Assembly: GCA_024638345.1 (NCBI GenBank)
Contig: JAHEKL010000145.1
Location: 859-7,038 of the forward strand
Source: Gammaproteobacteria bacterium
GTDB lineage: Bacteria; Gemmatimonadota; Gemmatimonadetes; Longimicrobiales; Gaopeijiaceae
DNA length: 6,180 nt
Direction: 5' to 3'
Position numbers and translations under genes: made by a program. The notes below the pieces were generated by a model. It was given only the letters and a program-made list of their open reading frames with translations. It did not search any database and was not told the DNA's origin. Each line of letters begins with the position of its first letter. Within the stretch, counting starts at the first letter, position 1. This document shows, piece by piece, positions 1-6,180 of the stretch.

Positions 1-56
1 CACACCCTGGAGCCGTCTCTGATGCCTCCCGTCCCGGGCCGGCCCTCGAGGGACAT
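1..56 (-). CDS. Putative start of a further gene, cut by the window edge
   Basis: An ATG at 56-54 opens a frame that stays open for 18 codons to the window edge (MSLEGRPGTGGIRDGSRV). It begins 3 nt after the stop of the YfhO gene and has a purine-rich GGGAAGGGAG (72-63) with AGGGAG ending 6 nt before the ATG, which is an ideal ribosome site. The same-strand, near-contiguous placement matches the rest of the operon. Nothing in 18 residues identifies a family: there is no hydrophobic signal and the residues are mostly Gly, Arg and polar. An open frame this short is expected by chance in GC-rich DNA, so the case rests on the ribosome site and the spacing. Confidence 0.5.
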   Translation of the reverse strand, partial: MSLEGRPGTGGIRDGSRV

Positions 57-59
57 GGC

Positions 60-2543
60 CTACTCCCTTCCCGCTGGGGAGTCCGGGGGCGGAGCTCCTC
101 TGCGTGCGAACCCGATCCCGGCGACTAACGCCAGGAACAGGGCCGAGAGGATGCTCGCGACCAAGCTGGCCGAAAGAAGGGATGACGAGTATCGGAGCTC
201 CACTCGGTGACTCCCTTCCGGGATCGGGACCGCTCGCAGAGTGTGATCGGCTCGGAGCACTTCGGACTGGGCTCCGTCGACCCAGGCTTTCCAAGCGGGA
301 AACCAGTTGTCTGCAATGACGAGGAGGGCCGGAGCCGCCGCGTTTACGTCGAGAAGAAGCCGATCGGGCTCACGCTCGATCCACTCCACCGTTCCCTCCA
401 CCGCCCCACCCCCGAGCTCCAGGGGGGGCGGTTCGGTCAGAACGGTCTGTACCGCCGGGTCATAGGCTCCCTCGTCCAGGATCACATCCATCACCTGGTC
501 CTCTGCGACGACGATCGCTTCCCCGACGAGACGGGCCCGCGGAAGCCCAGGAAACGAATAGACGGTGCTGAAGGTGCTTCCGTCCGAGAATTCGAGCCTG
601 CTGACCGGGGTCAGAGCCTCCGAGTTCGTGTACTGCTCGAGCGGGCCGTACTCCACGTCCGGCCAGATCAAGTAGCGGATGTTCAGCATCCTGGGGATGT
701 TCGCGTGGAAGGGTGGGGTCAGATGCGTAGGGAGACCGCTGCCGGCCATGCCGATCAACTGGCGGTAGCGGGCGAGGTCGTTCGGATGGTGTCCACCGGC
801 CAGCTCCAGCCCGTGCATTCCCGGAGTGACATCCTGACCACCCCGGGTGAGCGAAAGGACACGAAACGGCTCCTCGCTCGCAGCCCGCTCCGCGAGGAAC
901 TGGAGGTTCCCGTTCGGTTGGGCGAAGGACTCGAACTCGACCGTCTGGATGAACGGCTGGTCGACACGCCATTCATCGACGACGATCAATAGTCCGATCA
1001 GCGCGAGACCACCGGCTGCGTTCAGAAATCCCCGACCCATCGCCCACCAGGTCGCACAGGTAACGGCCGCGAGCACGGTGGCCACGAGGAACCCGCGGGT
1101 CATGTGCGGCTCGGCGGCTTCGAGCGCCTGCGCGCCCGCCTCGGTCAGATCGGGAGAGAAGAAAGTCAGCCACAACCCGGTGAGTGCGCCGGTCTGCGCA
1201 AGGACCCATCCCAGCAGGAGCAAGCCCGTAGGGAGGCCCAGCGCCCGAACGATCGCGCTCCCCTTCCCCTCCGAGACGAGCACCAAACCCCGGTCGAACC
1301 CCAAGGCCACCAGGGTGGCCAGTGAAAAACCGGTCAGGAAGATGGCCATGGATGGCGCACGAAAGAGAGAGATGCCGGGAAGCACCTCGTAGAACAGTCT
1401 CCATACGGGGGTGTGTGCCCCCATTGCGAAGAGGAACGCCGTCGCTCCGAGCGCGACGAAGAACCATCGGAGCCCGCTCCGCGGCGCTCCCATGAACGAG
1501 AGGGTCGCCAGGAGAAGCGCGACCAGTCCCAGGTATTCGTGGTTGGTCTTGAATGCGTTACGGCCCCAATAAGTGCCGCTGGTCCACTCCGCACCCCCGC
1601 CGCTGTTGCCGACGAACTCGGGGACGACCAGGGAGACCGCCTCCTCGGGATGCAGAGACCAGGACGAGGAATAGGCGACGCCCAACTCCTCGCCCGACTC
1701 GGTGGTGGTCATCGTGCGGCGGGAGTGCTCGGTGACGTAGGCGACGGCCGGAATCAGCTGGACGCCCGCAGCTCCGGCACCGGCCAAGCTGAAGACCAGG
1801 AAGATGGCGAATCGACGCGCCGCCCAAGACCGTCCGTCCCCGGCCCGGGCCAGTTGCACGCAGCGAAACCCCGCGTACACCCCCACCGCCCCGAACAGGA
1901 AATAGGCCATCTGGAAATGCGTGGTTAGGATCACCAGCATGACGACGGCGCCCAGGGCAGCCCCGGACGCGAAGTCTCTTCGGGAGACCATCCACTCGGT
2001 CGCAGCGAAGAGCAGGGGCGTGAGCGCGGTGACGAAGAGCTTCCCGTCGTGCCCCGGCAGCACGAGGCTCACGAGATACGGCGCCAGGAGATACGCCAGA
2101 CCCGCTAGGAGCGCGCCTTCCCGGGAACCACCGATCATACGGATCCAGGCGTACATGAACGACCCGGCCAGAAAGACGTGCAGGATCAACTTCCATCCCA
2201 GCGCGCGATAGGTCTCGGTCACGAACAGTAGAAGAAGCGACGGAGGATAGAGGGAATCGCCGCCGGCGAGGGATTCCAGAAAGGGAGTGCCACCCAGTAT
2301 CTGCGGGTTCCAAAGTGGAAAGCCAGTGGTGCGAAGGGCATCGGCGAAGAACGCCCTCGCGACGTAGCCGAGCGAGAACGTGTCCTGCCCCACGAGCATC
2401 AGGTCCGAGAAGATGAACTCCCGGAACAAGAGGACAGTGATTCCCGCGAAGAGCGCGTGGGGAACCCACGCCGGAAGCGCCTCCCGAGCCGAGGCGTCGG
2501 AGGGTGAGCCCGCCGACCTGCGGCCCGACCCCGGACCGCCCAC
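60..2543 (-). CDS. YfhO-type multi-pass membrane protein (GT-C-like)
   Basis: Large integral membrane protein (827 residues from the chosen GTG) resembling the YfhO family, GT-C-like proteins thought to use polyprenyl-phosphate sugars outside the cytoplasm. After a short basic, Gly/Ser-rich N-terminus the first helix spans about residues 28-44. It is followed by an outer loop with GQDTFS, whose Asp54 sits where GT-C enzymes carry a catalytic Asp. Many further hydrophobic helices follow, with GHDGK (164-168), WSLHPEE (295-301), the family-typical FRAPS (394-398), a soluble segment from about 600, the C-terminal block NWFPAWKAWVDG (746-757) with HTLRAVPIPEGSHRVELRY, and a last helix at about 789-813. 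The start is uncertain. GTG at 2543 has AAGAGGG 8 nt upstream; TTG at 2594 overlaps the GT4 stop (TTGA) and would add 17 residues. The frame also runs open into the GT4 gene up to 2867, but that part is low-complexity Arg/Gly and looks like a shadow. Specific activity is unknown. Confidence 0.88.
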   Translation of the reverse strand: MGGPGSGRRSAGSPSDASAREALPAWVPHALFAGITVLLFREFIFSDLMLVGQDTFSLGYVARAFFADALRTTGFPLWNPQILGGTPFLESLAGGDSLYPPSLLLLFVTETYRALGWKLILHVFLAGSFMYAWIRMIGGSREGALLAGLAYLLAPYLVSLVLPGHDGKLFVTALTPLLFAATEWMVSRRDFASGAALGAVVMLVILTTHFQMAYFLFGAVGVYAGFRCVQLARAGDGRSWAARRFAIFLVFSLAGAGAAGVQLIPAVAYVTEHSRRTMTTTESGEELGVAYSSSWSLHPEEAVSLVVPEFVGNSGGGAEWTSGTYWGRNAFKTNHEYLGLVALLLATLSFMGAPRSGLRWFFVALGATAFLFAMGAHTPVWRLFYEVLPGISLFRAPSMAIFLTGFSLATLVALGFDRGLVLVSEGKGSAIVRALGLPTGLLLLGWVLAQTGALTGLWLTFFSPDLTEAGAQALEAAEPHMTRGFLVATVLAAVTCATWWAMGRGFLNAAGGLALIGLLIVVDEWRVDQPFIQTVEFESFAQPNGNLQFLAERAASEEPFRVLSLTRGGQDVTPGMHGLELAGGHHPNDLARYRQLIGMAGSGLPTHLTPPFHANIPRMLNIRYLIWPDVEYGPLEQYTNSEALTPVSRLEFSDGSTFSTVYSFPGLPRARLVGEAIVVAEDQVMDVILDEGAYDPAVQTVLTEPPPLELGGGAVEGTVEWIEREPDRLLLDVNAAAPALLVIADNWFPAWKAWVDGAQSEVLRADHTLRAVPIPEGSHRVELRYSSSLLSASLVASILSALFLALVAGIGFARRGAPPPDSPAGRE
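63..72 (-). promoter_or_regulatory. Ribosome binding site for the gene starting at 56
   Basis: GGGAAGGGAG on the minus strand, inside the last codons of the YfhO gene, with a 6-nt spacer to ATG. It is the strongest Shine-Dalgarno-like sequence I see at any junction in the window and is the main support for a gene continuing past the edge. It also encodes the ending AGRE of YfhO, so part of its purine content could be chance. Confidence 0.5.
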
Positions 2544-2551
2544 CGCGTCGG

Positions 2552-2558
2552 CCCTCTT
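2552..2558 (-). promoter_or_regulatory. Candidate ribosome binding site deciding the YfhO start
   Basis: AAGAGGG lies 8 nt before the GTG at 2543. The competing TTG at 2594 has only GGGGGA with a 3-nt spacer, which is too close. This is why the GTG was preferred, although the TTG would give the tighter junction seen elsewhere in the operon. Confidence 0.4.
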
Positions 2559-2590
2559 CCCTGCCGCCTTGGATCTCCTGCCCGCCCGGC

Positions 2591-3730
2591 TCAATGGTCC
2601 CCCGCGATCGAAGGCCGAGGGTCCCGTCCTTCGAGGAGCGCCCCGTAGATCTCGAGGTGGCGCTCCACGAGCCGGTCGTTGCTCCAACGCTCCACGACCC
2701 GTTCCCTCGCCCGGCGCCCCGTCTCCGCAAGGTGATCGCTCTCGAGCAGACGGATCACAGAGGTCGCGAGCGCCTCCGGATCGCCTGGCGGAACGAGATC
2801 TCCGACCTCCGCATCCACGATTTCGGGCAGTCCGCCGACGGCGCTCGCCACTACCGGCCGGCCGCACGACATCGCCTCGAGCGCGGCCACGGACGTCGCT
2901 TCCATCAACGAAGGGAAGATCGCGATCTCTCCCCTCGAGAGCAGCGCCGGCATTTCCTCGTGCGGTCGTGACCCCAGGAACTCGACGGCGGGACCCACCC
3001 CCAGCTCCCTGGCCAGCGTCTCGAGTCGAGGGCGCTCCGGACCGTCGCCGATGACCAGGACCCTCAGGTTGGGCACCCGCGAACGGATGAGAGGGACCGC
3101 GCGAACCAGATACTCGACCCCGTTCTTCTCGAACAGGCGCCGCGGCACGAGGACGGTGCGCGTGGTTCGCGCTTCCGGGTCATCCGCCTCGAGAGGCCGA
3201 AACGCATCGGTGTCCACACCGTTGGTGAGGGCTTCGACGTACCGACCGTTTCCGAGGCGCGACGCGACCTCGGCGATCTCGCGGGAGGCGGCCAGCACAT
3301 GATCGGGCCAGCGCACGAGCGCGCCGAGCACGGGCGCCCAGATACGGCGACGCGCCCGCCTCAGGAAGTGAGAGGTGTGAAACGAAGCGACCAACGGCCG
3401 CTTCCGGCCCCACGTGGCGAATCGGGCGGGCGGAACCGACGCGAAGGACTGGGCATGTACCACCTGAGCCCACGCGGCCCAGCGTCGGGCCAGGGGAGCG
3501 GAGGCGATCGCGTAGCCGAACCAACCCGCCGGAGATCGCGAGGGCAGCCAGCGTCTCCTGACCCGCACACCCTCGATCTCCTCCTCGCTCGCGGAGCCGA
3601 CAACCGATCTCGACGTCACGACGCGGACCTCGACCCCACGGCGGACGAGGCCCGTCGCGAGGCCCACGATGTGGCTCTCGAGCCCTCCGACCTCCGGCGA
3701 ATAGTAGACGCAGTGTATCAGCACCCTCAC
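2591..3730 (-). CDS. Glycosyltransferase family 4 (GT-B fold)
   Basis: Retaining glycosyltransferase that moves a sugar from a nucleotide donor to a growing glycan or lipid-linked acceptor, probably at the inner face of the membrane. The 379 residues show both Rossmann-like halves. The N-terminal half has the start MRVLIHCVYYSPEVGGLESHI, where the Gly-Gly loop (15-16) is the usual substrate loop. The linker region has TNGVDTDAF (169-177). The C-terminal half has PRRLFEKNG (196-204) with the donor-phosphate-binding Arg198 and Lys202, VIGDGPER (227-233), and the E-x7-E motif E277 to E285 (2902-2876) followed by CGRPVVAS and GGLPEIV. No membrane segment or signal peptide is seen. The start is GTG, 2 nt after the wecB stop, with GAGGAG 8 nt upstream. 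Donor and acceptor are unknown; the adjacent wecB makes a ManNAc or GlcNAc-containing glycan plausible, but GT4 sequences do not reveal specificity. Confidence 0.95.
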   Translation of the reverse strand: MRVLIHCVYYSPEVGGLESHIVGLATGLVRRGVEVRVVTSRSVVGSASEEEIEGVRVRRRWLPSRSPAGWFGYAIASAPLARRWAAWAQVVHAQSFASVPPARFATWGRKRPLVASFHTSHFLRRARRRIWAPVLGALVRWPDHVLAASREIAEVASRLGNGRYVEALTNGVDTDAFRPLEADDPEARTTRTVLVPRRLFEKNGVEYLVRAVPLIRSRVPNLRVLVIGDGPERPRLETLARELGVGPAVEFLGSRPHEEMPALLSRGEIAIFPSLMEATSVAALEAMSCGRPVVASAVGGLPEIVDAEVGDLVPPGDPEALATSVIRLLESDHLAETGRRARERVVERWSNDRLVERHLEIYGALLEGRDPRPSIAGDH

Positions 3731-3732
3731 GC

Positions 3733-4887
3733 CTACGGCTCCTCGCTCTGCGCCTTCAGAAACGCCTCCACGTGCTGAGCGATCCGCTCGCCCGCCCGCC
3801 CGTCTCCGTAGGGATTGGCGACGCGCCGGTCCTCGCGCCGGGTCGGGCTCTCTCGGAGGATCGCCCGGGCCTCTTCGACGATCCGCTCTGGATCGGTTCC
3901 AACCAACCGCGCGACTCCCGCCTCGATGCCCTCGGGGCGCTCCGTCACCTCGCGCAGCACGAGAACGGGGGTTCCAAAGGTCGGAGCTTCCTCCTGAATG
4001 CCTCCGGAATCGGTCAGAATGAGGGTGGCGGCTCGCATCGCCGCGACCAAGGACGGGTAATCGAGCGGCTCCAGCAAGTGCACCCGAGGATGATCGCCGA
4101 GGATTCGGGTCGCGGGACCATGGACCTCCGGGTTCGGATGGACCGGATAGACGATCTCGAGCGACTCATCGCGGTCCGCCAATTCGAGGACGGCCTCGAA
4201 TATCCGCTCCAGCGGACGGCCGAACGACTCGCGTCGATGAGCGGTGAGGAGCGCGAAAGGAGGCGCACCGGGCCGGATGAGTCGCTGAAGCAGCGGAGAC
4301 TCTGGAGCCGTCTCTCGATCGGCCACGGACAGGAGGGCATCGACGACGGTGTTGCCGGTGACGTGGATCCGGTCGTCTGGGATTCCCTCTCTCCGCAGGG
4401 ACTCCCGCGCACCCTCGGTCGGCGCGAAGTGAAGATCGGCGAGAACGGCGCTCAGACGTCGAAATCCCTCCTCTGGGAATGGCCGATGAAGGTCTCCGGT
4501 CCGAAGCCCCGCTTCTACGTGAGCGGAGGGAATCTTCTGAAAGTAGGCAGCCAGCGTGCCGAAGAAGACCGACGCGGTATCGCCTTGAACGAGAACGAGC
4601 GCTGGCCGCCAGTCCTCCAAGATGCGGCCGATCCCGAGGAGGCACTCCCTTCCCACGTCGGTGAGTGACTGTCCCTCCCGCATGATGCCGAGATCCCAAT
4701 GCGGCCGAAGCCCGAAGGTGCGAAGTGCCTCGTCGACGAGCTCGTCGTGCTGGCCGGTCAGCGCCAGCCGGGTCTGGATCCGTTCTCGGCGCTGGTGCAG
4801 CGCCTCCAGGACAGGCGCCATCTTGATGGCCTCCGGACGTGTCCCGACGATCGCGAGGACGCGGACGTCGGACCCTTCGCTCGTCAT
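3733..4887 (-). CDS. wecB: UDP-N-acetylglucosamine 2-epimerase (non-hydrolysing)
   Basis: Interconverts UDP-GlcNAc and UDP-ManNAc in the cytoplasm, supplying ManNAc units for surface polysaccharides. The 384-residue length is typical of the family. Signature motifs appear in order: GTRPEAIKMAPV (15-26), QGDT (101-104), HVEAGLRTGD (123-132), PFPEE (136-140), GNTVVDAL (178-185), HRRE (217-220), PVHPNP (248-253), DSGGIQEEAPTFGTPVLVLRE (293-312), TERPEG and NPYGDG (358-363). By alignment with the E. coli enzyme from memory, D103, E125, E139 and H217 correspond to the catalytic D95, E117, E131 and H213. One oddity: the usual PEExNR is PEEGFR here, with Phe142 in place of the conserved Asn. The ATG overlaps the GT2 stop (ATGA) and has no clear Shine-Dalgarno, suggesting coupling. 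No UDP-ManNAc dehydrogenase (wecC) gene is visible in this window. The symbol wecB is by family; mnaA is the equivalent name in Gram-positives. Confidence 0.97.
   Translation of the reverse strand: MTSEGSDVRVLAIVGTRPEAIKMAPVLEALHQRRERIQTRLALTGQHDELVDEALRTFGLRPHWDLGIMREGQSLTDVGRECLLGIGRILEDWRPALVLVQGDTASVFFGTLAAYFQKIPSAHVEAGLRTGDLHRPFPEEGFRRLSAVLADLHFAPTEGARESLRREGIPDDRIHVTGNTVVDALLSVADRETAPESPLLQRLIRPGAPPFALLTAHRRESFGRPLERIFEAVLELADRDESLEIVYPVHPNPEVHGPATRILGDHPRVHLLEPLDYPSLVAAMRAATLILTDSGGIQEEAPTFGTPVLVLREVTERPEGIEAGVARLVGTDPERIVEEARAILRESPTRREDRRVANPYGDGRAGERIAQHVEAFLKAQSEEP
3739..3744 (-). promoter_or_regulatory. Ribosome binding site of the GT4 gene
   Basis: GAGGAG on the minus strand, within the last codons of wecB (it encodes part of the SEEP terminus), 8 nt before the GTG at 3730. 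It supports this GTG over the second GTG two codons further in. Confidence 0.7.
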
Positions 4888-5846
4888 CGCCGAGCGCGGC
4901 GACCGAGCGCGTCGACGTCCTCCCTCAGCTCGGCGACCATCTCGGCGAGAAGCCCGAATCCGAAGATCGTGAATCCGACGGTCTCGAGGAGCACCACGAG
5001 GTCCAGCAGTGGACGGAATCCGAAGCCGTGCACGAGGCGAAGATAGATCGAGGCGAGCCCGACGATGAGACCCAGAACGATCAGCAGCGCGCCGAACGTT
5101 CCGAACAGGAGGAGCGGCTTGCGGGAGAACAGCGTGAGAAACCAGACCGAGAGGAGATCCACGATCCCCCCCAAGACCCTCCAGGGACCGGAGTACTTGC
5201 TCACGCCTGCCCGCCGCGGGTAGAGCGTGATGTCGATCTCGGTCACCGAGTATCCCTTCGCATACGCCAGAACGACGAAGAAACGATGCCAGTCGTGCCG
5301 TAGACGCACGTCGTCCAGAACCTCGGCTCGAAACGCCTTCATCGAGTTGAGATCCGATGCGGGAACCCGGAACATGCGGCGGGAGAGCCGATTGTAGACG
5401 GAGGATACGACCTGCTTGTCATACTCCCCCACCTTTCTTCCACAGACGATGTCCCATCCCTCCGCGATCTTGTCCAGGAATCGCGGGATCTCGTCGGGGG
5501 CATGCTGCAGATCCGCGTCGAAGATCACCAGGACGGAGCGGTCCGTGCTTCGGGCCGCGGTCAAGATCGCCTCGGTCTTCCCCAGATTCACGGCGTGGGT
5601 CAGTACCCTCAGGTTGGGCCACTCCCGCGCTTCCTCCTGCGCGATCCTACCCGTGCTGTCTCTGGATCCGTCGTCTACGAAAAGGACCTCACCCTCGAGC
5701 CCGTGACGCTGGAACGTCTCCCGGATCTCACGGATCAGATCGTGGATCACGGGGGCTTCGTCGTAGGCGGGGATGACCACGGCGAAGTCCCTCCGATGGT
5801 CGGCCGGAAGTGCGAGTTCGGACGCCGGCTGGCGCTCGTTAGACAC
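4884..5846 (-). CDS. GT2 glycosyltransferase, polyprenyl-phosphate sugar synthase-like (DPM1/GtrB type)
   Basis: Likely transfers a sugar from a nucleotide donor to a polyprenyl phosphate carrier at the cytoplasmic face of the membrane. The 320-residue protein has a GT-A domain: FAVVIPAYDE at 21-30, VDDGSRDST at 57-65, the metal-binding DADLQ (D110, D112), and RRAGVSKYS at 211-219, which matches the acceptor-loop signature of dolichyl-phosphate mannose synthase-like enzymes. Two membrane segments follow at about 243-268 and 278-303, as in GtrB and long DPM1-like proteins, and then a charged C-terminal tail. The start is GTG at 5846-5844, inside the end of rpoN; I see only a weak ribosome site (GGAAG) upstream, so expression probably depends on translation coupling with rpoN. 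The stop overlaps the wecB start in an ATGA. The family is clear; the sugar (mannose, glucose or another hexose) cannot be read from the sequence. A plain membrane-anchored GT2 using a different acceptor is the alternative. Confidence 0.93.
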   Translation of the reverse strand: MSNERQPASELALPADHRRDFAVVIPAYDEAPVIHDLIREIRETFQRHGLEGEVLFVDDGSRDSTGRIAQEEAREWPNLRVLTHAVNLGKTEAILTAARSTDRSVLVIFDADLQHAPDEIPRFLDKIAEGWDIVCGRKVGEYDKQVVSSVYNRLSRRMFRVPASDLNSMKAFRAEVLDDVRLRHDWHRFFVVLAYAKGYSVTEIDITLYPRRAGVSKYSGPWRVLGGIVDLLSVWFLTLFSRKPLLLFGTFGALLIVLGLIVGLASIYLRLVHGFGFRPLLDLVVLLETVGFTIFGFGLLAEMVAELREDVDALGRRARR

Positions 5847-6180
5847 GCTTCCGCATCCGGGCCGGGAGGATCCCCAGCTGGTCCCGGTACTTGGCCACGG
5901 TGCGGCGGGCGATCTGGACCCCGTCCACGTCCAAGAGCTCCACGATCTTCTGATCGGTCAGGGGCTTCTTGGAGTTCTCCTGACTCACGAGCGTACGGAT
6001 CTTGTCGCGCACGCCACGGGCCGAGATGTCCTCCCCGGAGGCGGTCGACAGACCACTGGAGAAGAAGAACTTGAGGGGATACACGCCCCGGGGGGTCTGC
6101 GCGAATTTCTCGTTCGTGACCCGTGAGACCGTGGACTCGTGCATTTCGATGTGGTCCGCCACCTCGCGCAGGGTGAGCGG
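5839..6180 (-). CDS. rpoN: RNA polymerase sigma-54 factor, C-terminal part (5' end outside window)
   Basis: Sigma-54 directs core RNA polymerase to -24/-12 promoters, which are opened by ATP-dependent enhancer-binding proteins. Only the last 113 codons are present; the frame stays open to the window edge (PLTLRE before the GTG at 6162), so that GTG is an internal codon and not the start. The visible part begins in the core-binding/helix-turn-helix region with LTLREVADHIEMHESTVSRVT and continues with TPRGVYPLKFFFSS, both hallmarks of the family. Near the end is the RpoN box ARRTVAKYRD (5910-5881), which contacts the -24 element and is diagnostic. The protein ends normally 13 residues later with TAA, so the C-terminus is intact. 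Its last codons overlap the start of the following GT2 gene by 8 nt. What is known of the family makes the identification near certain; the N-terminal activator-interacting region cannot be judged here. Confidence 0.97.
   Translation of the reverse strand, partial: PLTLREVADHIEMHESTVSRVTNEKFAQTPRGVYPLKFFFSSGLSTASGEDISARGVRDKIRTLVSQENSKKPLTDQKIVELLDVDGVQIARRTVAKYRDQLGILPARMRKRV

Noticed and set aside
7..20. The 14-base string CTGGAGCCGTCTCT also occurs at 4302-4315
   Set aside because: It lies in coding sequence in different frames at the two places and the flanks do not match. A single 14-base match is compatible with chance in a biased 6-kb sequence.
31..54. Inverted repeat (GTCCC ... GGGAC around GGGCCGGCCC) near the low-coordinate edge, as a possible terminator
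   Set aside because: No T-run follows it in the direction of transcription, and it falls inside the candidate codons of the next gene. Short GC palindromes are frequent at this base composition.
207..992. A 261-codon open frame on the plus strand, antisense to the YfhO gene
   Set aside because: Same explanation: long antisense frames arise from G/C-biased third positions. The product is rich in Arg, Asp and Gly with no domain, no membrane segment and no supporting ribosome site.
2276..2300. TGGCAC on the minus strand inside the YfhO gene as a possible -24 element of a sigma-54 promoter
   Set aside because: The expected GC of the -12 element is not at the right distance, and the site is deep inside a coding region.
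1558..2730. A 390-codon minus-strand frame overlapping the YfhO gene in another frame
   Set aside because: The translation is Arg/Gly/Ser-rich without motifs, whereas the competing frame encodes ordered membrane helices and the family-typical FRAPS and NWFPAWKAWVDG blocks.
2544..2867. Extension of the YfhO frame upstream into the GT4 gene
   Set aside because: The extra residues are Arg/Gly/Ala low complexity with no hydrophobic segment, and they overlap codons of GT4 that encode conserved C-terminal parts. The overlap of about 270 nt would be highly unusual, so a start near the GT4 stop is preferred.
3772..4668. A 298-codon open frame on the plus strand, antisense to wecB
   Set aside because: It mirrors the wecB reading frame in GC-rich DNA. 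Its translation has no recognisable motif and a composition typical of shadow frames, while wecB on the other strand carries every family signature.

Overview
The window is a compact, GC-rich stretch (roughly two-thirds G+C by eye) in which every supported gene lies on the minus strand, so transcription runs from the high coordinates to the low ones. The C-terminal part of a sigma-54 factor points to a bacterium. The GC content, the strong G/C bias at third codon positions and the use of GTG starts would suit an uncultured, diderm-like lineage such as Gemmatimonadota, Eisenbacteria or Deltaproteobacteria-like groups. That placement is a guess; nothing here fixes the phylum.

In transcription order the layout is: (1) 6180-5839, the C-terminal end of rpoN (sigma-54), cut by the window edge; (2) 5846-4884, a polyprenyl-phosphate-sugar synthase-like GT2 glycosyltransferase with two C-terminal membrane segments; (3) 4887-3733, a non-hydrolysing UDP-GlcNAc 2-epimerase (wecB/mnaA type); (4) 3730-2591, a GT-B fold family-4 glycosyltransferase; (5) about 2543-60, a large YfhO-type multi-pass membrane protein of the GT-C kind; (6) 56-1, what looks like the first 18 codons of a further gene, preceded by a good Shine-Dalgarno sequence. 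Neighbouring genes overlap by 8 nt (rpoN/GT2) or 4 nt (ATGA, GT2/wecB), or lie 2, about 47 and 3 nt apart. I see no terminator or intergenic promoter space, so this reads as one operon, and no stretch over 50 bases lacks a gene.

The four complete genes make a plausible cell-surface glycan set. WecB supplies UDP-ManNAc. The GT4 enzyme adds a sugar from a nucleotide-activated donor in the cytoplasm. The GT2 enzyme loads a sugar on a polyprenyl phosphate carrier. The YfhO-type GT-C protein could use that lipid-linked sugar on the outer face of the membrane. The link between GT2 and YfhO is inference. The whole set sits directly behind rpoN, where ribosome hibernation factor and PTS genes are found in many other bacteria.

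I found no RNA gene, mobile element, CRISPR array or convincing repeat. The contents are recognisable families; the points worth a second look are the rpoN/glycan gene fusion of contexts, the GT2 plus YfhO pairing, a substitution in a conserved WecB motif, and the unresolved start of the YfhO gene.
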